The notes under the pieces were generated by a model. The model saw only the letters and a program-made list of their open reading frames with translations. It searched no databases and was not told where the DNA came from. Shown in pieces: positions 1-10,678 of a stretch of 64,000 nt of DNA. Source of the stretch: Hyphodiscus hymeniophilus (lineage: Eukaryota; Ascomycota; Leotiomycetes; Helotiales; Hyphodiscaceae). The first letter of the stretch is position 1; the number at the start of each line of letters is the position of its first letter. The translations under genes and the position numbers were made by a program. The stretch is taken from assembly GCA_016508695.1 (NCBI GenBank), contig VNKQ01000002.1, positions 62,001 through 126,000 of the forward strand. The letters run 5' to 3'.

Positions 1-3000
1 ACCACTTCGCAGGCTGCAAACATGTTTGCAAGCGCCTCACCAACCTCTGGCAATAACTTCGCGACCGCTTCACAACCTGCAACGAATATCTTCTCGTCTA
101 ACCCCTTTAGTACCACAACAACAGGGAACTCTAGCTCGAATATGTTTGGCAACGCCTCCACAAGCTCTGGCACCGACTACAATCACGCACAAGCGGCCTC
201 GCAACCTATCGCGAGTGTTTTCGGGTCTAATTTCGGACATGCACCGGCGACCTCGCAACCTACGACGAATATGTTTGGGTCTGCACCTTCAAACCATGCC
301 ATAGGTGGCGCTCCTCAACAAACGACACCCTCGTTCAATCCGTTCGCACATTTGAGCGCACCAGCGTCTCCGGCGGCCGAGAATTCTAGCACGAACTTGT
401 TTGGTACATCCTCAGCACAACCACTCTTTGGAGGTTCTTCCCAGCAGTCAACAGGATCGTCTATCGCGGTCGAGAAACCTAGCACGAACATGTTTGGAAC
501 ACCCTCTGCCCAACCCCTCTTTGGAGGGTTTTCCCAGCAGCCAACAGTATCGTCTGTCGCGGCCGAGAAACCTAACCCGAACTTGTTCGGAACCTCCCCT
601 TCCAAAGGTCTTTTTGGGGCCGCTCCCTACCACAACACCCCGACATCTAGTGCATTCGCGAACTTGAACACCCCCGCGTCTCCGTCGAGTAACTTGTTCA
701 ATAATCAGCCCACTAAGACAGCTGAAACATTAACCTCGTCGCTATCAGAGAAGACATCTTCAACAAACAATGTCGGAGGTGCCTCAATGGTAAGCGCTGA
801 TGCAGTATACAAAAAAATAATTCTAACATATTCATTCAGTTCCCTGTTCCAACTGCTCACACCAACGGCAATAGTACTCCCTCCGTGGTAGCACCTCAGC
901 CTTTGGCTTCGGCTACACAGACTTACAGTACACAATCATCTCCCATGAAGCCGGTTGATGCGCCATTAAGTGCAAGCCAACCACCACCCAGCGGCATGTT
1001 CCCAAATTTCCCTCTCTCGACAGCCGCAAATTCCAGCCACTCTTTAAGCAAGCCCGAGACTACGAAGGCTGTAGTCGCCGCAACGGATGGACGTCCCAGC
1101 TCCTCCAAGGTTCTGGGTAACGGTAGTGGGACTTCAGAAGTCAATCATGGGTCAAATCATAGTGAGATGGCTGATGCGAGTGCTCTCACGGATGAGGTAT
1201 TAGCACCTTTGGTCTCTTCTTGGTTCAGCGCCAGCCAGAAGAACGAGTTTTATGCAGCGTATCGGCTGCGATCGCTCAATAGAGCCCTTGAAAAATGTTT
1301 AGCCAGTCTCCCATACGCCGACGTCAGCGATGCACTGGAATACTATAGGGAGAAGAGAAACGAGATTCTTAAAGGTAGCGCACTGCAGGTTCCAGGTTCG
1401 AAGCGGAACCGTGCAGATGATGAAGGAGATAATCTTAATTCAAGCAAACGATCTCGACATATTTCACCAGCAAAGTCTAATAGCTTTCTTTCACACCCTG
1501 CGCCAGGAGGCAAGTCTTTGGATGATCGGGACGGAGATGAAGAGAACACAGATCCTTCTGAACGCTCCCATCGACAGCTGGCATCAAAAACGAGCATTCT
1601 CAGCGCTACTCAAACGAGGACACAAAACATCCAAAGCCCCGAAAAGACTGGCCAACAGAAACAGCAGCCACAACCCGCGCCTCCGTCGTTGAAATCAAGT
1701 CAAGTATCAGCTGTACCCGCGTCCACGAGTGGCAAGAGAAAGGCAGATGTGCAACTGACAAAGGACGACTACGAGAAAGAGGAACAACAAGTCAGACAAT
1801 TGAATGCAACTAGCACCAACAGCGATGCCAGCGGATCGAGCACGTCCAACATATTCAAAGGTATTGTCGAAAGTCCCAGCAAGCCAATTGCAGGAAAGAA
1901 ACTTGCGCCACTACGAGGCACGCCGTCTGCACCTAAAACTGATGTGCCGCCGCGCCAAAATCCTTTTGGAGTTCTATCTGTGCCGAAATCTCCTACCAAG
2001 ACATCTTCCTCCCTATTTGCACCTCCCGTAGATCTCTTTGCAGCAAAACCGACCTCGGATGGCGCCAACATGTTTGCTCAGAAGCCGGCATCAAAGACAG
2101 ACTTGTTTGCCTCACCGCCTGCATCGAATGCTACCAATATGTTCGCGTCTACCACGCCTTCAAATGGGTCTAGCACAAACATGTTTGTAACAAAGCCAGC
2201 CTCGAACATGGGCTCGCTTGCACCAACGACTACCACCGATGCTTCTGCAATGAATGCTGCAAAACCAAGCACGAACATCTTTGAATCAAAGCCAGTTTCG
2301 AACGAAACCGCTACGAAACATTCTGCCACCAAGCCTGCTTCGACAGATTCAAGAATCGATGCCACCCAGCCCCAAGCCGGTCCTCCTAAGTTTGGACCTC
2401 CAAAATTTGGACCCCCTTCTGGGAATGTCAACTTCATGGCCCAATTCGCAGCGAAAGCTAAAGACACTGAACAATCTCTGATGGCTAAGGCAATGGAGGA
2501 GGATTTGGATTCCGACGAAGATGAAGAAACCAGAGAGCAGTGGAAGGCAGACTACAAGGCAAAGCGAAAGGCAGAGCGTGAAGAGTATGAGAAAATTGGC
2601 AAGAGTAGTAAAGGCTTCGTTCCGGGCGGTAAAAAAGAGCAAGCCGGCGCTGCCAGCACCCTCAAGTCGGGAAATGCTCCAACTGCGCCAGCCAGAGACG
2701 AAAATACTCAGTCAGCCACAACCTCCAGTCTATTCTCCACGCAATCCACTCAAAGCCCTGATGACAGTGGGCTCAATTCTGGAACCTCAACCCCAGGCCC
2801 AAATAGAAGTGGTACAGGATCTGTTCTGGATGCCCATGTTCCTGGTAAACCTGTCATGTTTGGCAGTGATAACTTGTTTGGCCATCTTAGCACCCCAGAG
2901 CCCGCGTCAGATGCCCAAGACGAGGATACATCAAGCGAAAGTGGCCCAGAGGAAGATCATGAGAACAAGGATCCAAACTACGTCCCCGATGACGATAACT

Positions 3001-4145
3001 ATGGCAATGGTGGGGCAGAGACGCCAGAGGAGAAGACTGATGAAGGAATGGCTTCTGCTTCTGGCACGAGCACCCCCGGAAGAAGCCTCATGGACCTGGT
3101 TAATATGCACAATAAGCCAGATGGCAAGGGGGGTTGGATCAGGGGTAAGGCTGCCGAAGACGACGAAACCACCAAATCCGCCCCCTCTACCCAAAGCCAT
3201 TTCTCCGGTCTGGCGGGCTGGAAGCCTGCAGACGTATCTTCTGACAATATCACAAGCACCGAACCCACTTCCATATTCAATAGCCCGTTTGCTGGTCTGA
3301 ACCAGACACCAGCTGTGGCTGCAAACAATACCTGGAAACCAGACACGCCCATCAAATTCGGGAGCCCTTCCACTACGCCTGGTAATAGTGGTAATCCCAA
3401 GGTGAGCATTACGGAAGCTACTCCATCAAAGGCTTCGTCGCCGAGTCTCTTTGCTGGCCTGTCTGCTCCGAAGCCAGCATTTTCCAATCTTTTTGGTAGC
3501 CTCCAAGCAAAGCCACAAACTTCAAGTGCACTTCCTGCTTCTACAGGATTGGCGTTTGGCAGCAGTACTGAATCGTCGCTGTTCCCAAGTGCGGCACCTA
3601 CAAAGACTCCTACATTGGGTGTTCCTGCTTCTACTGGATTTTCATTTGGTTCCTCCGCTGCATCACCGTTCTTCTCTGCGGGAGCATCGGGAGCTACGTC
3701 AAGAGCTACATCTCCAGGAAATACTACTGATGGCGCGAGTGATTATGAAGACCCGGATGCGGAAAAGCATGAGCAACTCGACCTTACCTCTGGTGGTCCT
3801 GGCGAGGAGAATGAAGAAGAGTTGCACAAAGTTCGTGCCAAGGCGCTTCAATTCATCCCGGGGAAAAAGGGCGCAGCTGGCTCTTGGGCATCGAGAGGCG
3901 TCGGGCCATTACGTGTGTTGAAGCACAAGGAAACGGGCGCTACGCGAATTGTTCTTCGACAGGATCCATCTGGAAAGGTCATCATAAACAAAGCTCTGCT
4001 ACCAAATGCGGAGTACAAGTTGAACGACAAGACAGTCACATTCCCCGCTGCTGCGAACGGAGGTGGGCTAGAAACTTGGTTGTTGCAGGTCAAGGAGCGA
4101 GAGTGGGCTGGGAAGTTGGCAGAGATTCTAGAGGCCAACAAATGA
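1..4145 (+). CDS. NUP2: Nup2-like FG nucleoporin with C-terminal Ran-binding domain (5' partial)
   Basis: Nuclear-pore basket protein expected to help recycle importin alpha and to bind Ran. The reading frame is open from base 1, so the N-terminus lies outside the window. Exons are <1-789 and 840-4145, joined in phase 0 across a 50-base intron (GTAAGC...TTCAG); 1364 residues are visible. The first third is rich in Phe-Gly repeats of the NMFG and LFG type, and FG-like patches recur at about 2050-2420 and 3450-3680. A helical segment near 1200-1370 (WFSASQKNEFYAAYRLRSL) separates FG regions. Acidic low-complexity stretches lie near 2500-2600 and 2900-3060. The last 115 residues (from VRAKALQFIPG to the end) read as a RanBP1-type domain, with ending EWAGKLAEILEANK. 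FG repeats followed by a terminal Ran-binding domain is the Nup2/Nup50 arrangement. The importin-alpha-binding N-terminus is not visible, so Nup2 identity is a strong inference. Confidence 0.88.
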
Positions 4146-4752
4146 ATCTTCATATGATGTTTCACCATCGAGAGAAATGAGAGCATGGAAGGCGTTGTTG
4201 GAGTTGATTTGAGCGATTTGTATGGGCATAATAGCATGGTGGTAAAAGCATAGCATGGTTAATGAATTAGGGGTGAGGTGGCTTATGGGCAGGTCCTCCC
4301 TCGACTATCCAGTCGACTTGATCGATTGATTCTCCTTCCCCAGGATGAGTCTTGGTCGTTGGCTGGGAGGTTTGTAAATAAGGAAATGCAACGATACGAA
4401 ACCATGTGTTTTCTGTGTGAACAATAAGACGCCGAGCTCTCGAGAAGTCTCGATTTCATGACACTGGTTGATCATGAATTGTAGGCTAGTTTCCACCTGT
4501 CATTGATAGTATGAGATCTGCATCACACATCCCAATCTTCCAAGCTTTTTGAGCAAGGACAAGTGATCCGCCACAGAGTTACAAAGACGTCGACAGTTGT
4601 AGTTGTCGACAGACTAGAGCTGTCGTCGACACAACTCCACTATCGACAAGGTCTTCTATCGGCAAGGCCAACTAATAGGTTCCAATTCAACGTATAAAAT
4701 TATGGCTAAATATGATGAAGCTACTAACGCCTCAACTCACTTTCCACAGCAT
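4146..4752. other. Intergenic, convergent 3' ends, GTCGAC-rich
   Basis: This 607-base gap lies between the convergent stop codons of the nucleoporin and the 2EXR gene. I see no coding sequence. It carries four GTCGAC hexamers (4312, 4589, 4605, 4625), part of the repeat field that continues across the next gene. Confidence 0.6.
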
Positions 4753-5717
4753 TTATGAAGGCATGAAGAACCCCAACCGAACAACAGCTGGCGGCTTCCA
4801 TTCCGGACTATCCTCCAAGAGTTTTCCCAGCATCGCACCTCGTTCTTCCTCCGTTGCCTCTCGCGGTAATATACCGATCGGATGTCCACTAGCCATGAAC
4901 TCAAGGTGTGTCAACGCAGTATTGCACACGATCATCTCCAGATTCATCCGATTCAGCGGTTCCAAGTTCCCCCTACAGCCGAAGCAGTTGCGGAAAGTCT
5001 CCAGCATGTCGTATCCAACTGCCACTCGCTTTATCGTGTTCCAGATCTCTGGGGAAATGGTCGCAGAGATATCTGGGGTGTATCGGACCAGTGTTTCGTC
5101 GAGAACGCAGAAGTAATCCAGGCTGAAATCGCAGAAAATGACCGCTGATCCTGCCTCCGTTCCTCGAAGGGGTTTGTATGTTTCAGTGACCGCTCCTCTG
5201 GCTTCGCGGGAAATGAAGTATAAGAGGGGCGCCTTTTCCGTGCAGTGAGGTCTCCAGGTTCCGGCATACTGCTCGACTAGATCCTCGTAATCTGCTTCCA
5301 AGTCCTCTCCTGGGTCATTGTCCGAGTCAATTTCAGAATCTTCCTCCGTCTCATCTCCAGAAGTGGTGTCGACATCTTGGGGTCATTGTCGACATTGTCA
5401 TTATTTGTATCGACATCGAGGACCATGTCGATGTCGTTGTCCAGATTTGTGTCGACATCAGCTTCGGTGTCGACATTGGATTCGTCTTCACCTTCCCAGA
5501 AACGACGCTCAACATCTTCGGGAATACCAGTGGCTTGAATGCTGATGTATCTGGGACCAGGAAGAGCGCCTCTCCAGATCTTGAGGCGAACTTCAAGTGG
5601 GAGCTTCGAGAAGCATGTAAACTGTGTTTGAGGATTCATTGTTGTGGGTAGTGAAATATTTAAAGGGGTTGCAGGATTAAGCGAGAAGGAGGAGGAAGAA
5701 GTTTCTGAAAGCGACAT
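4753..5717 (-). CDS. 2EXR-domain protein, reading frame broken by an apparent 1-base deletion
   Basis: Fungal protein of the 2EXR family (unknown function, often multicopy). The N-terminal part from ATG at 5717 holds the 2EXR signature FSKLPLEVRLKIWRGALPG about 35 residues in, followed by a Val-Asp-Thr/Asn-rich acidic linker. The C-terminal part, in another frame, runs from about 5382 to the stop at 4753. It contains PLLYFISREARGAVTETY and an Asp-rich entry, as expected for the second half of such proteins. The frames differ by minus one and meet near a four-base C run (minus strand; plus-strand G at 5379-5382). One more C there would give a continuous acidic linker. I see no GT-AG intron that would join them. 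Either a real frameshift (pseudogene) or a base-calling error. A second possible start is ATG at about 5639. Confidence 0.6.
5368..5474. repeat. In-gene GTCGAC/GTCGAT repeats encoding an acidic linker
   Basis: GTCGAC occurs at 5368, 5388, 5451 and 5469, with several TCGACATCG/ATGTCGATG variants between. On the minus strand these encode Val-Asp-Thr/Asn units. The frame break at 5379-5382 sits inside this repeat, which is a plausible place for slippage. Confidence 0.6.
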
Positions 5718-5910
5718 GTTTGGAGGTTAATGTTCTGGAGGTTAATCGTCTGTCGACAGGGTGACAATAAGTAGATGATGCGAATGGAAGAAGTGTGTGT
5801 TAATCGTAAGATGTTTGAGTTTGGTTGTGAATAAAAGGTTCTAAAGTAAGCCGATAGTAAGATGAGTAGAAGGCTAGTTCGTCAGAAGTAAGATGGTTCG
5901 AGGTGAATAG

Positions 5911-6118
5911 TCTGTCGAGATATTGAAAAATGAGCCAGGTATAGGCGAGAGGGAGAAGGTTCTAAATTGTGATAGTAACATGAGTTGACCTTGTTAATTT
6001 GTCGACATGTTTGTTAAGGAATGATCGCAGGAGTATTCTGTTAAGACATTGAAAAGTAAGCCAGGCATAGGCAAGAAGGAGAAATTTGTCGACAGCAATG
6101 GTAACATGAGTTGAGATT
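5911..6118 (+). repeat. Imperfect direct duplication, about 126-base offset
   Basis: Two copies of about 83 bases (5911-5993 and 6036-6118) share ATTGAAAA.TRAGCCAGG, then TATAGGC/CATAGGC, GGAGAA and GTAACATGAGTTGA in the same order. The second copy contains GTCGACAG where the first has a diverged segment. Confidence 0.65.
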
Positions 6119-6952
6119 GTGAAATGGAAGAACCCGGGCGACTAAGGTGCAAGACAAATGAATGATAAGCCCCTTTTCAATTTATGAGATGCTCAAAACG
6201 GTGCTATTGCTTGTTAATGTGCGACGAGTTTCAATGGGTTAAGAACAAAAATGGGGATCGATATATTGGTTAAGAAATAAACGTAGGAGACAAGATTGTC
6301 AACAGCGGCAACGACACCAACAATAACAGCGACAGTGACATAGCCTGCGATTATTATCTAATAGCATCTTTTCAAAAGTAGCAGGAGTAAGCAGTACCTG
6401 CTTATATCACTAAAGCTGTTGGGCCAAAGAAACTGTACGGTTGCTTACAGCTTGATTAGGCAATCGAACCAGCGGCAAGCGATTGGCTTCAAATGACCAT
6501 CTTGGTGAATTTTGTTGGAGTTGTGTTAACTCAAACTAGCAAAAGGCCTTTGTCTTGCCCTTGTCAAATATTGTAATCTCCTTCGAGTCCATGACCTGAT
6601 AAGGACCGTTGTGTCGGAGTCAGCCAATGGTGCTTCTATTCCAAGTAAACAAGGGGTTGCAAGGAGAAAACGATACTAATAGCAAAACGCTCGAGTATAT
6701 TAACAAGACTTGCAAGGAAATGCAAGATAGAACTCCGTAGCTAAAATAACTTGAGGTTGTGGCTCAACCAAATCAACCAAACAAGCCTATAAGTTCATAA
6801 TACTGAAGCATCTTTCAAATCAATTTAAAAATATGTTTGTCAGCATTTACCTTGGTGAGATTAGACTCAGACATGGGAACTCTGGTATTACGAAGTATGA
6901 AGGTGACTTCGAACGACCTGGATACTTCCATTCTGATTATGGGTGTTGAGAT

Positions 6953-7212
6953 CATCCTAATCGTTCAAAACTTTATAAAGATTCGGCTACTTCTATTGTA
7001 GTCACAAAGACTAGAGATCTACGACATAAAGAGGAAAGTATCCTAACCTTGCAAAAGTTTACGAAGATTCGGACTCTTGAATTCTGAATGTGAATTTTGA
7101 GGGTCTGGAACATAGAAAACAGGGTTTAAGGGAATATCCTAACCGTCCAGAAGTTTACAGAGATTCAGTTGCGGTCCCGCAACCTTCAAATGAGGATCCT
7201 AACCGAATCTAC
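6953..7212 (+). repeat. Degenerate repeat of ATCCTAACCGTNCARAAGTTTA..AGATTCRG
   Basis: Copies begin near 6953 (ATCCTAATCGTTCAAAAC), 7039 (ATCCTAACCTTGCAAAAG) and 7137 (ATCCTAACCGTCCAGAAG), each followed by TTTA, a short spacer and AGATTCGG/AGATTCAG. A truncated copy lies at about 7196 (ATCCTAACCGAATC). Spacing is irregular (about 60-100 bases), so this is a decayed tandem array rather than a clean minisatellite. Confidence 0.5.
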
Positions 7213-7345
7213 CAACGGGAGTTAGGCGAGCTACTAGGGGGTAAACTTTTAGCGTGGTCTGGGGTAAGTAGAACGCGCAGCGCGTCACCCGGAACAAAAT
7301 ATCGCCACGGTACTGGAGACGAGCAGCTCTCTCCAGCAAACAATC

Positions 7346-9057
7346 ATGGTTGAATGTCCGATCTGTGGAAAACCAGTCAAGCCCAAGGACATCAACAACC
7401 ATATCGATTCCGCTTGCGAATCTTTCATAGAAAGCTCAACGTCCACACAGCAAAATGGAGCTTCCACCCAAAATCCCAATCCATACAAGAATCCCTCTGT
7501 TTCCGGTTTCTTCCAAACCCCCGCAGCCAAAAAGGCCGCAGCATATCCTACTCCGAATATCGAGCCCAGTCCGAGCTTAAGCTTCAGCCAGAAGCAAAAG
7601 AATGGCATCTCGGGCACCACACCGAGCCAATCCCAACGCAAGAGGTCGTTTGAAGAAGTGGCGGCGCCGCCGGCCCAGCAGGAAGAAAAGAATATAAAGG
7701 AGGAGGTGGTAGAAGAGCCTGCTGCGAAGAAGCCCAAGATAAACGCGTTCCAAAAAGCTGCGCCTTTGGCAGAGCGAATGCGACCACGGACGCTGGATGA
7801 TGTCTATGGACAGGAGCTTGTGGGACCGCATGGAGTGCTTCGGGGCTTGATCGAGCAGGGCAGACTGCCGAGCGTTATCCTATGGGGTGGTGCCGGGACG
7901 GGGAAGACGACAATCGCGCGTTGCATAGCATCGATGGTTGGGAGTCGGTTTGTGGAGATCAACAGCACGAGCTCGGGAGTCGCGGAGTGCAAGAAGATCT
8001 TTGCGGAGGCGCGAGGGGAGTTGGGCCTCACTGGCAGGAAGACGATCATCTTCTGCGACGAGATACACCGGTTCTCAAAGTCCCAGCAAGACGTCTTCTT
8101 AGGACCAGTCGAGTCGGGTCAGATCACGTTGATTGGAGCTACAACTGAAAATCCAAGCTTCAAAGGTAGGCCTTTTTCTGCAAGTTGTTTCCATAGGACT
8201 TGAGAGGTTGACACTATGACCCAGTACAAAACGCTCTACTTTCACGGTGTCGAACTTTCACCCTTCAAAAGTTGACGGACGAAGATATTCTCCGAATCCT
8301 CGAACGAGCCTTGTCGACCGAAGGTCACAATTACACCCCTTCTGACTTGATAGACACCGAACTTCTCAAATACCTCTCTGCCTTCTCAGACGGCGATGCC
8401 CGCACGGCGCTCAACCTCCTCGAGCTCGCAATGGGTCTGTCGACGCGAGCAGGCATTACCAAAGCCGACATCAAGGACTCTCTGACCAAAACCCTGGTCT
8501 ACGACCGAGCGGGAGACCAGCACTACGACACCATATCCGCATTCCACAAGTCGGTCCGAGGCGGCGATGCAGACGCCGCTCTCTACTACCTAGCACGCAT
8601 GCTGCAATCGGGGGAGGATCCACTGTACGTCGCACGGAGGATGGTGGTGATAGCCTCAGAGGACGTAGGGCTGGCCGACAACAGCATGCTCAGCCTAGCG
8701 ACAGGAGCCTACACGGCAGCGGAGAAGATCGGGATGCCCGAGTGCCGGATCGCGCTGGCGCACTGCACCGTCGCGCTGTGCCTGGCTCCCAAGAGCACCC
8801 GGGCGTACCGCGGCCTGAACAACGCCTACGCTGCGCTGAAGGAGCCCGGCGCCGCGGGTCTGCCCATCCCCATACACCTGCGGAACGCGCCAACGAAGTT
8901 GATGAAGGAGCTCGGATACGGGGACCAGTATAAGTATAATCCCAATTACAAGGATGGGAAGGTCGTCCAGGAGTACATGCCGGAGCAGTTGAGGGGGAGG
9001 AGGTTCTTGGAAGATAGGGATTTGGGTACGGAGATCGATCCAGGGGCTTGGACGTAA
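7346..9057 (+). CDS. MGS1: AAA ATPase of the Mgs1/WRNIP1 (RarA) family
   Basis: Replication-fork maintenance ATPase expected to act with PCNA and ubiquitinated fork proteins in the nucleus. Exons 7346-8165 and 8225-9057 (intron 8166-8224, GTAGGC...CCAG) encode 550 residues, a normal length. The N-terminus is a UBZ4-type zinc finger with C4, C7, H19 and C24 (CPICGKPV...HIDSAC). A low-complexity linker precedes the AAA core (RPRTLDDVYGQELVG). Walker A is GGAGTGKTT near residue 181 and Walker B FCDEIHRF near residue 236. Sensor 1 is GATTENPSF, and the arginine-containing NALLSRCRTF lies just across the intron junction, which confirms it. The C-terminal helical clamp-loader-like domain follows (ALNLLELA, then a stretch with ASEDVGLADNSML and GYGDQYKYNPN). 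The start ATG opens directly on the zinc finger. Confidence in family is very high. Confidence 0.96.
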
Positions 9058-9233
9058 GCGTGCCGCTGATCATGGCCTTTAACGTGGCTTTGGACAGGTA
9101 TGCATGACCAAGCGTTAGAGGAAGGCGGTATCGTGCATGGATTCAGCGATGGCGTTCACCGAGAAGGTGTTTGGGATACGAAATCTATCGTTGAATCAAG
9201 TTATATTCAGCTTTCAATTCCTTGCCCACTTAT

Positions 9234-9992
9234 CTACGCAGAAGTGTCTCCTCCCAGACTTTCATACACATTATCCCCCATATCACCCTGCTGTCTCGGA
9301 ACCCCCGCAGCACCCCCGCCGCATCTGCATTGGTCCTCTGAAACTTCTTCTCCGCCAAGCGTCCGGGGTCATTCTCTCCTCCGATATCACCATTGAAAGA
9401 AGCATTCTTGCTATCATTACTCTCAAATCCCCCTCCGTCAGATTCTTCCCCTTCGGACCCGCCGCATCCACAAACTGGCTACTGACATACGTAGGAGCAA
9501 CACCCGCACTACTCGTCCCACCCAACGTCCTATCACTTGATCCCTGCGTATTCTCAACCGCGAGATCTTTCGCCTGCCCACCCAGCGAGTCTGGATAGGA
9601 GGTGGAGTTTGAGGATCGAGCTCCGGCGTCTGGTACTGGCTCGAGCGTGGTGGCGCCGGAGACGTTCGTGTTTGCGAAGGTCGAGTTGGAGCCCGAGACG
9701 CCCTGGGGTTCGCCGTTCCTGTTCGAGCCGAACTTGCCTCCCTCTCGTGTGGACTCTGCTGCTAGGGAGTCGGAGGCGACCGCGCCCGCTCCCTCGTCGG
9801 TTGAGGGCGCGTTGGTGTCTGTGACCTGGTGACTGTGAGTTGTTGTTCTGATCGGGGACAATCGCTTGAATAGGTTGGATGAATAAGATAATGAGAGGAG
9901 TTCCAGTTACTTGAAAGCTTCATGTTTGAAGAAGGGGTATTTACCTTAGTCCCGTGGGTTGGATTCTGAGCTTGATTTCGTGTGGTGACCAT
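9234..9992 (-). CDS. Small disordered fungal protein, frame interrupted twice at G/C homopolymers
   Basis: I read ATG at 9992, a 16-residue first exon (9945-9992), a 119-base intron (9826-9944, GTAAAT...CCAG) and a Ser/Thr/Gly/Asn-rich exon from 9825. The segment YVSSQFVDAAGPKGKNLTEG is followed in a second frame by GGFESNDSKNASFNGDIGG and NDPGRLAEKKFQRTN, and in a third frame by GDMGDNVYESLGGDTSA with stop at 9234-9236. These three segments together look like one conserved hydrophilic C-terminus. Each switch is minus one and coincides with a five-base C run on the plus strand (9429-9433; then 9313-9317 or 9302-9306). The uninterrupted first frame instead runs to a stop at 9283 with an Arg/Met/Cys-rich tail that looks like out-of-frame sequence. 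Function unknown. Either a decaying gene or homopolymer under-calling. Confidence 0.5.
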
Positions 9993-10416
9993 TTTTGCGG
10001 TTTATGGAATGAGAGATGGGAAAGACGAGATTATTTCAATGAGTATTGAAGATTGAAATTGTAGAAGATAGGTTATAGCTTGAGTATGGAAGACCTACAG
10101 ATATTTGAACAGTAGATCAGGATGAAGCAAGGAAGGCACCGCTCCTGCTGCAGTCTGGTAGTAAGTAAATACATCCATGGTAGATCGGTTAAGCAGCACG
10201 TGCAAACAGATACAGAATGCAGATGCAGATGACATCACGTCGAAATTCCTCATATCTCTCTTGTTTTCCGTCTTTGGCAGATGTGTGTGGACTCTGTGGG
10301 AACTTCTGACAAGTGTGAATGGTCTGAGTTTCCGCTTTGGAAGCACGAAGAATAAGGCCCGACGTCAAGCTTGACGATGACGATGACGAAATTGGAGGGG
10401 CAATCGAGGGGTATAT

Positions 10417-10428
10417 GGTCACGTGACC
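10417..10428. promoter_or_regulatory. GGTCACGTGACC palindrome (bHLH/E-box type site)
   Basis: A perfect 12-base palindrome with a CACGTG core, about 425 bases upstream of the start at 9992. Cbf1/USF-type bHLH factors bind such cores; regulation here is inferred. Confidence 0.45.
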
Positions 10429-10455
10429 TAGTCACGAGTGAGGGTTGTTATCTTT

Positions 10456-10678
10456 TACTTTGTTGCACGTCGCGCTTCAAGTAAACTTCAAGCAGACTTC
10501 AAGCAGACTTCAAGCAGACTTCAAGCAGACTTCAAGCAGACTTCAAGCAGACTTCAAGCAGACTTCAAGCAGACTTCAAGCAGACTTCAAGTAAACTTTG
10601 ATGACAGACTATGAGATAGCAGCGTGATATTTGGTTAAGGCATTTAGTAAGGGTATTTCTACTTTGTTGCAACGTCGC
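10456..10678 (+). repeat. Imperfect direct repeats flanking the minisatellite
   Basis: TACTTTGTTGCACGTCGC (10456-10473) abuts the array on its left. TACTTTGTTGCAACGTCGC (10660-10678) lies 64 bases past its right end. They differ by one inserted A. Confidence 0.7.
10475..10595 (+). repeat. 11-bp minisatellite, 11 units of CTTCAAGCAGA/CTTCAAGTAAA
   Basis: Eleven contiguous 11-base units. The nine inner units are identical (CTTCAAGCAGA), and the first and last are both CTTCAAGTAAA. This symmetric edge variation is visible directly. Confidence 0.97.

Larger units (their letters stand above)
5718..7345. other. 1.6-kb intergenic region with degenerate repeats
   Basis: Upstream region of the 2EXR gene (leftwards) and of MGS1 (rightwards). 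No protein-coding sequence is convincing; an 87-codon frame at 7090 has no recognisable features and is out of frame with MGS1. The stretch is AT-rich and contains GTCGAC at 5752, 6001 and 6088, an imperfect duplication about 126 bases apart, and several copies of a short ATCCTAACCG-type unit near the right end. Confidence 0.55.

Noticed and set aside
2078..2467. 129-codon minus-strand frame inside the nucleoporin
   Set aside because: Antisense shadow of FG-repeat coding sequence; composition mirrors the repeat.
7090..7353. 87-codon plus-strand frame ahead of MGS1
   Set aside because: Out of frame with MGS1, made largely of the degenerate repeat, and with no recognisable protein features.
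10475..10595. CRISPR-like array
   Set aside because: Units are contiguous 11-mers with no spacers, in a eukaryotic genome; it is a minisatellite.
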